Shown one piece after another: positions 5,524-6,908 of a stretch of DNA of 6,908 bases (its first letter is position 1; every line of letters starts with the position of its first letter). The notes under the pieces are model-generated. The model worked only from the letters and a program-made list of their open reading frames with translations, searched no databases and had not been told where the DNA came from. The DNA is taken from NCBI GenBank assembly GCA_900549245.1, contig URNQ01000095.1, positions 1 to 6,908 of the forward strand, read 5' to 3'. The position numbers were made by a program, and so were the translations under genes. Source of the DNA: an uncultured Collinsella sp. (GTDB lineage: Bacteria; Actinomycetota; Coriobacteriia; Coriobacteriales; Coriobacteriaceae).

Positions 5524-5539
5524 CGCATCGTGGTACCAT
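5512..5539 (+). promoter_or_regulatory. Possible promoter for the ParB-BMP gene, with its -35 inside repeat E3
   Basis: TTGTGG (5512-5517, in the right arm of E3) and TACCAT (5534-5539) are 16 bases apart. TACCAT is preceded by TGG, giving an extended -10 (TGnTACCAT). The predicted start near 5546 leaves a ~34-base leader containing the near-palindrome GTTGTTTAAACGAC (5550-5563). It is a reasonable but unproven match. Confidence 0.35.
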
Positions 5540-5579
5540 GGTTCATATCGTTGTTTAAACGACTAAGGGAGTAGACACC

Positions 5580-6869
5580 ATGGAAGAGGCCTATCGTCAA
5601 GCACGCAAGCGCGGCGAGCAGGGACGCCGTCGCGCCATCAGCCAAAGCGAGCACCCGTACCTTACGGACCTCGACAGCTTGGTTGCCCAGCTCCCCTTAG
5701 GTCAGCGAGAGAGCGTCGGCCTGCGGGATATTCCGCTCGAAATGGTCGTCGGCACGGTTACCAAGGGCCGTCAGTCTGCCTTTTCGTGCAACTTTATGCC
5801 CCTGTTGCCATTTAGCACCGAGTTCGCCCGCAAGTGGTCCAACCTCTACGACATCCAGGTGACCGAGGGCTATCGCGACCCCATCATCGTCACCGAGTTC
5901 ATGCATCGGTTCTACGTCCAAGAGGGCAACAAGCGCGTCAGCGTCCTCAAATTCCTGGACGCCCCGACGGTTTCGGCCAAGGTCACCCGCCTCTACCCCG
6001 GAAAATGGGATTCCGTCGAAAGCCGCCTCTATGGCGAGTTCTGCGCGTTTTGGCGCGTCTGCCCCCTATACGAGATCGAGTTCTCGCGTGAGGGAAGCTA
6101 CGAAACGCTCGCCAAGATGCTCGGTCAGAACCTTATCGAAAAATGGCCGCAGAAAAAGGTCGACTACCTGCGCCACACCTTCCTGCTCTTTAAGCGCGCC
6201 TACCTGCGCGCCGGCGGCGACCATCTGGACATTACGCCCGCCGACGCTATGCTCGTCTACCTCAATGTGTACAACCAGGACCGCCTGCTGGATACGCCGA
6301 CGGATATCGTCGTAAACCGCCTGTGCAAGATTTGGCGCGAGTTGGTCATTGCCGGCAAAAGTGATGAGGAGAAGGTCGATCTTGTCGAGGCACCGAGTGT
6401 CGATGAGGAAGAGGCGCCCGCCAAGTCCACCTCCGGCGTGCTCAACTTCTTTATGGGCAAGACCGTCTACTCGGCGGCCAGCCCCCTGCGCATCGCCTTT
6501 ATCCATGAGTTCCCCTGTGCGACGTCGAGCTGGGACAGCCTGCACGACCAAGGGCGTCAGTATCTCGATGAGCACTTTGGCGGTATCGTGCGCACCGAGG
6601 CGTTCGAGGACTGTCATAATCCGGATGTGTTCTACGCCGCCGTGGAAACGGCTGTCAAACATGGAGCTAACGTCATCTTTTCGACCTCGCACCGCCTGAT
6701 GGAATACACGCTCAGAGCTGCCGTTGAGTATCCCCAGGTGCGGTTCCTTAACTGCTCTATCGGCCTTCCCCACCAAAGCGTCCGTTCGTACTTTGGCAAG
6801 ATGTACGAGGCCAAGTTCCTCCTGGGCGCCCTTGCCGCCAGCATGGCGGACAACCACCGCATCGGCTAA
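5580..6869 (+). CDS. ParB-like/BMP-domain fusion protein, apparently truncated
   Basis: A 429-residue predicted cytoplasmic protein without signal peptide or lipobox. Residues ~45-145 resemble a ParB/sulfiredoxin-like region: IPLEMVVGT (51-59), RDPIIV (99-104) and EGNKRVSVLKFL (115-126), the last being the usual ParB-type 'GN.R..' box. A helical segment (~150-265) and an acidic linker (~270-290) follow. From residue 301 (SPLRIAFIHEF) it resembles the first lobe of the BMP/PnrA ligand-binding domain (PF02608), with GANVIFSTSHRLMEYTLRAAVEYP, RFLNCSIG and MYEAKFLLGALAASMADNHRIG. BMP proteins normally bind nucleosides or similar ligands outside the cell; the lack of a signal suggests intracellular sensing. 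As I recall the family, proteins of this design run to roughly 650-700 residues and continue with Y after 'RIG', but here TAA replaces that codon. The ribosome site AAGGGAG (5565-5571) fixes the start. Function is unknown. Confidence 0.75.
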   Translation: MEEAYRQARKRGEQGRRRAISQSEHPYLTDLDSLVAQLPLGQRESVGLRDIPLEMVVGTVTKGRQSAFSCNFMPLLPFSTEFARKWSNLYDIQVTEGYRDPIIVTEFMHRFYVQEGNKRVSVLKFLDAPTVSAKVTRLYPGKWDSVESRLYGEFCAFWRVCPLYEIEFSREGSYETLAKMLGQNLIEKWPQKKVDYLRHTFLLFKRAYLRAGGDHLDITPADAMLVYLNVYNQDRLLDTPTDIVVNRLCKIWRELVIAGKSDEEKVDLVEAPSVDEEEAPAKSTSGVLNFFMGKTVYSAASPLRIAFIHEFPCATSSWDSLHDQGRQYLDEHFGGIVRTEAFEDCHNPDVFYAAVETAVKHGANVIFSTSHRLMEYTLRAAVEYPQVRFLNCSIGLPHQSVRSYFGKMYEAKFLLGALAASMADNHRIG

Positions 6870-6908
6870 CCCGCGGCGGGCTTCGCCCCCGGCGCCCCGA
6901 TGAGCTCG

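Noticed and set aside
4698..5654. Antisense ORF opposite the mscS-like gene
   Set aside because: It runs straight through the E3 hairpin and two gene boundaries and has no recognisable domain; the sense strand explains the region.
6870..6908. Terminator after the last gene (GGGC-TTC-GCCC hairpin)
   Set aside because: The stem is only 4 bp and no T-run follows before the window ends; the G/C-rich stretch looks more like coding sequence.

Overview
The window looks like chromosomal DNA from a high-GC gut actinobacterium of the Coriobacteriia, most likely Collinsella or a close relative. This is inferred from strongly G/C-ending codons, the protein flavour and the repeat type, not from a database match. 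All recognisable genes lie on the + strand.

Layout: (1) 1-308 is the C-terminal fragment of asparaginyl-tRNA synthetase, followed by a clear intrinsic terminator (350-381). (2) 558-1343 encodes a winged-helix/WYL-type transcriptional regulator. (3) 1413-4384 is a three-gene ABC importer unit of the TrpXYZ-like family (COG2984/COG4120/COG1101): a lipoprotein substrate-binding protein, a multi-spanning permease and an ATPase. A plausible sigma-A promoter with a hairpin/palindrome at the expected transcript start precedes it. A 10-bp perfect hairpin separates the binding-protein gene from the permease, and the permease and ATPase genes overlap by 8 bases. The likely cargo is an aromatic amino acid or similar small molecule. 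(4) 4383-4477 holds two stem-loops. (5) 4541-4693 is a 50-codon ORF for a small exported peptide, 25 bases upstream of a short MscS-type mechanosensitive channel gene (4719-5486). (6) A third stem-loop abuts the mscS stop codon. (7) 5580-6869 encodes a cytoplasmic protein with a ParB-like N-terminal region joined to the first half of a BMP/PnrA-type ligand-binding domain. It ends early, at the point where the family normally continues.

The most interesting signal is the set of three stem-loops (4383-4421, 4438-4477, 5485-5523). They share a GGGACAGG-type loop, and the stems of two of them differ only by compensated base-pair changes. Two start on the last bases of a stop codon. They look like members of a REP-like repeat family that may double as terminators. 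The small exported-peptide gene and the truncated ParB-BMP protein are the other points worth a second look.

Both window ends look irregular. The asnS reading frame is closed by a TGA at 6-8, and the last gene stops exactly at a conserved Tyr position. The window may therefore be a contig whose edges carry assembly errors, or these may be real disruptions.
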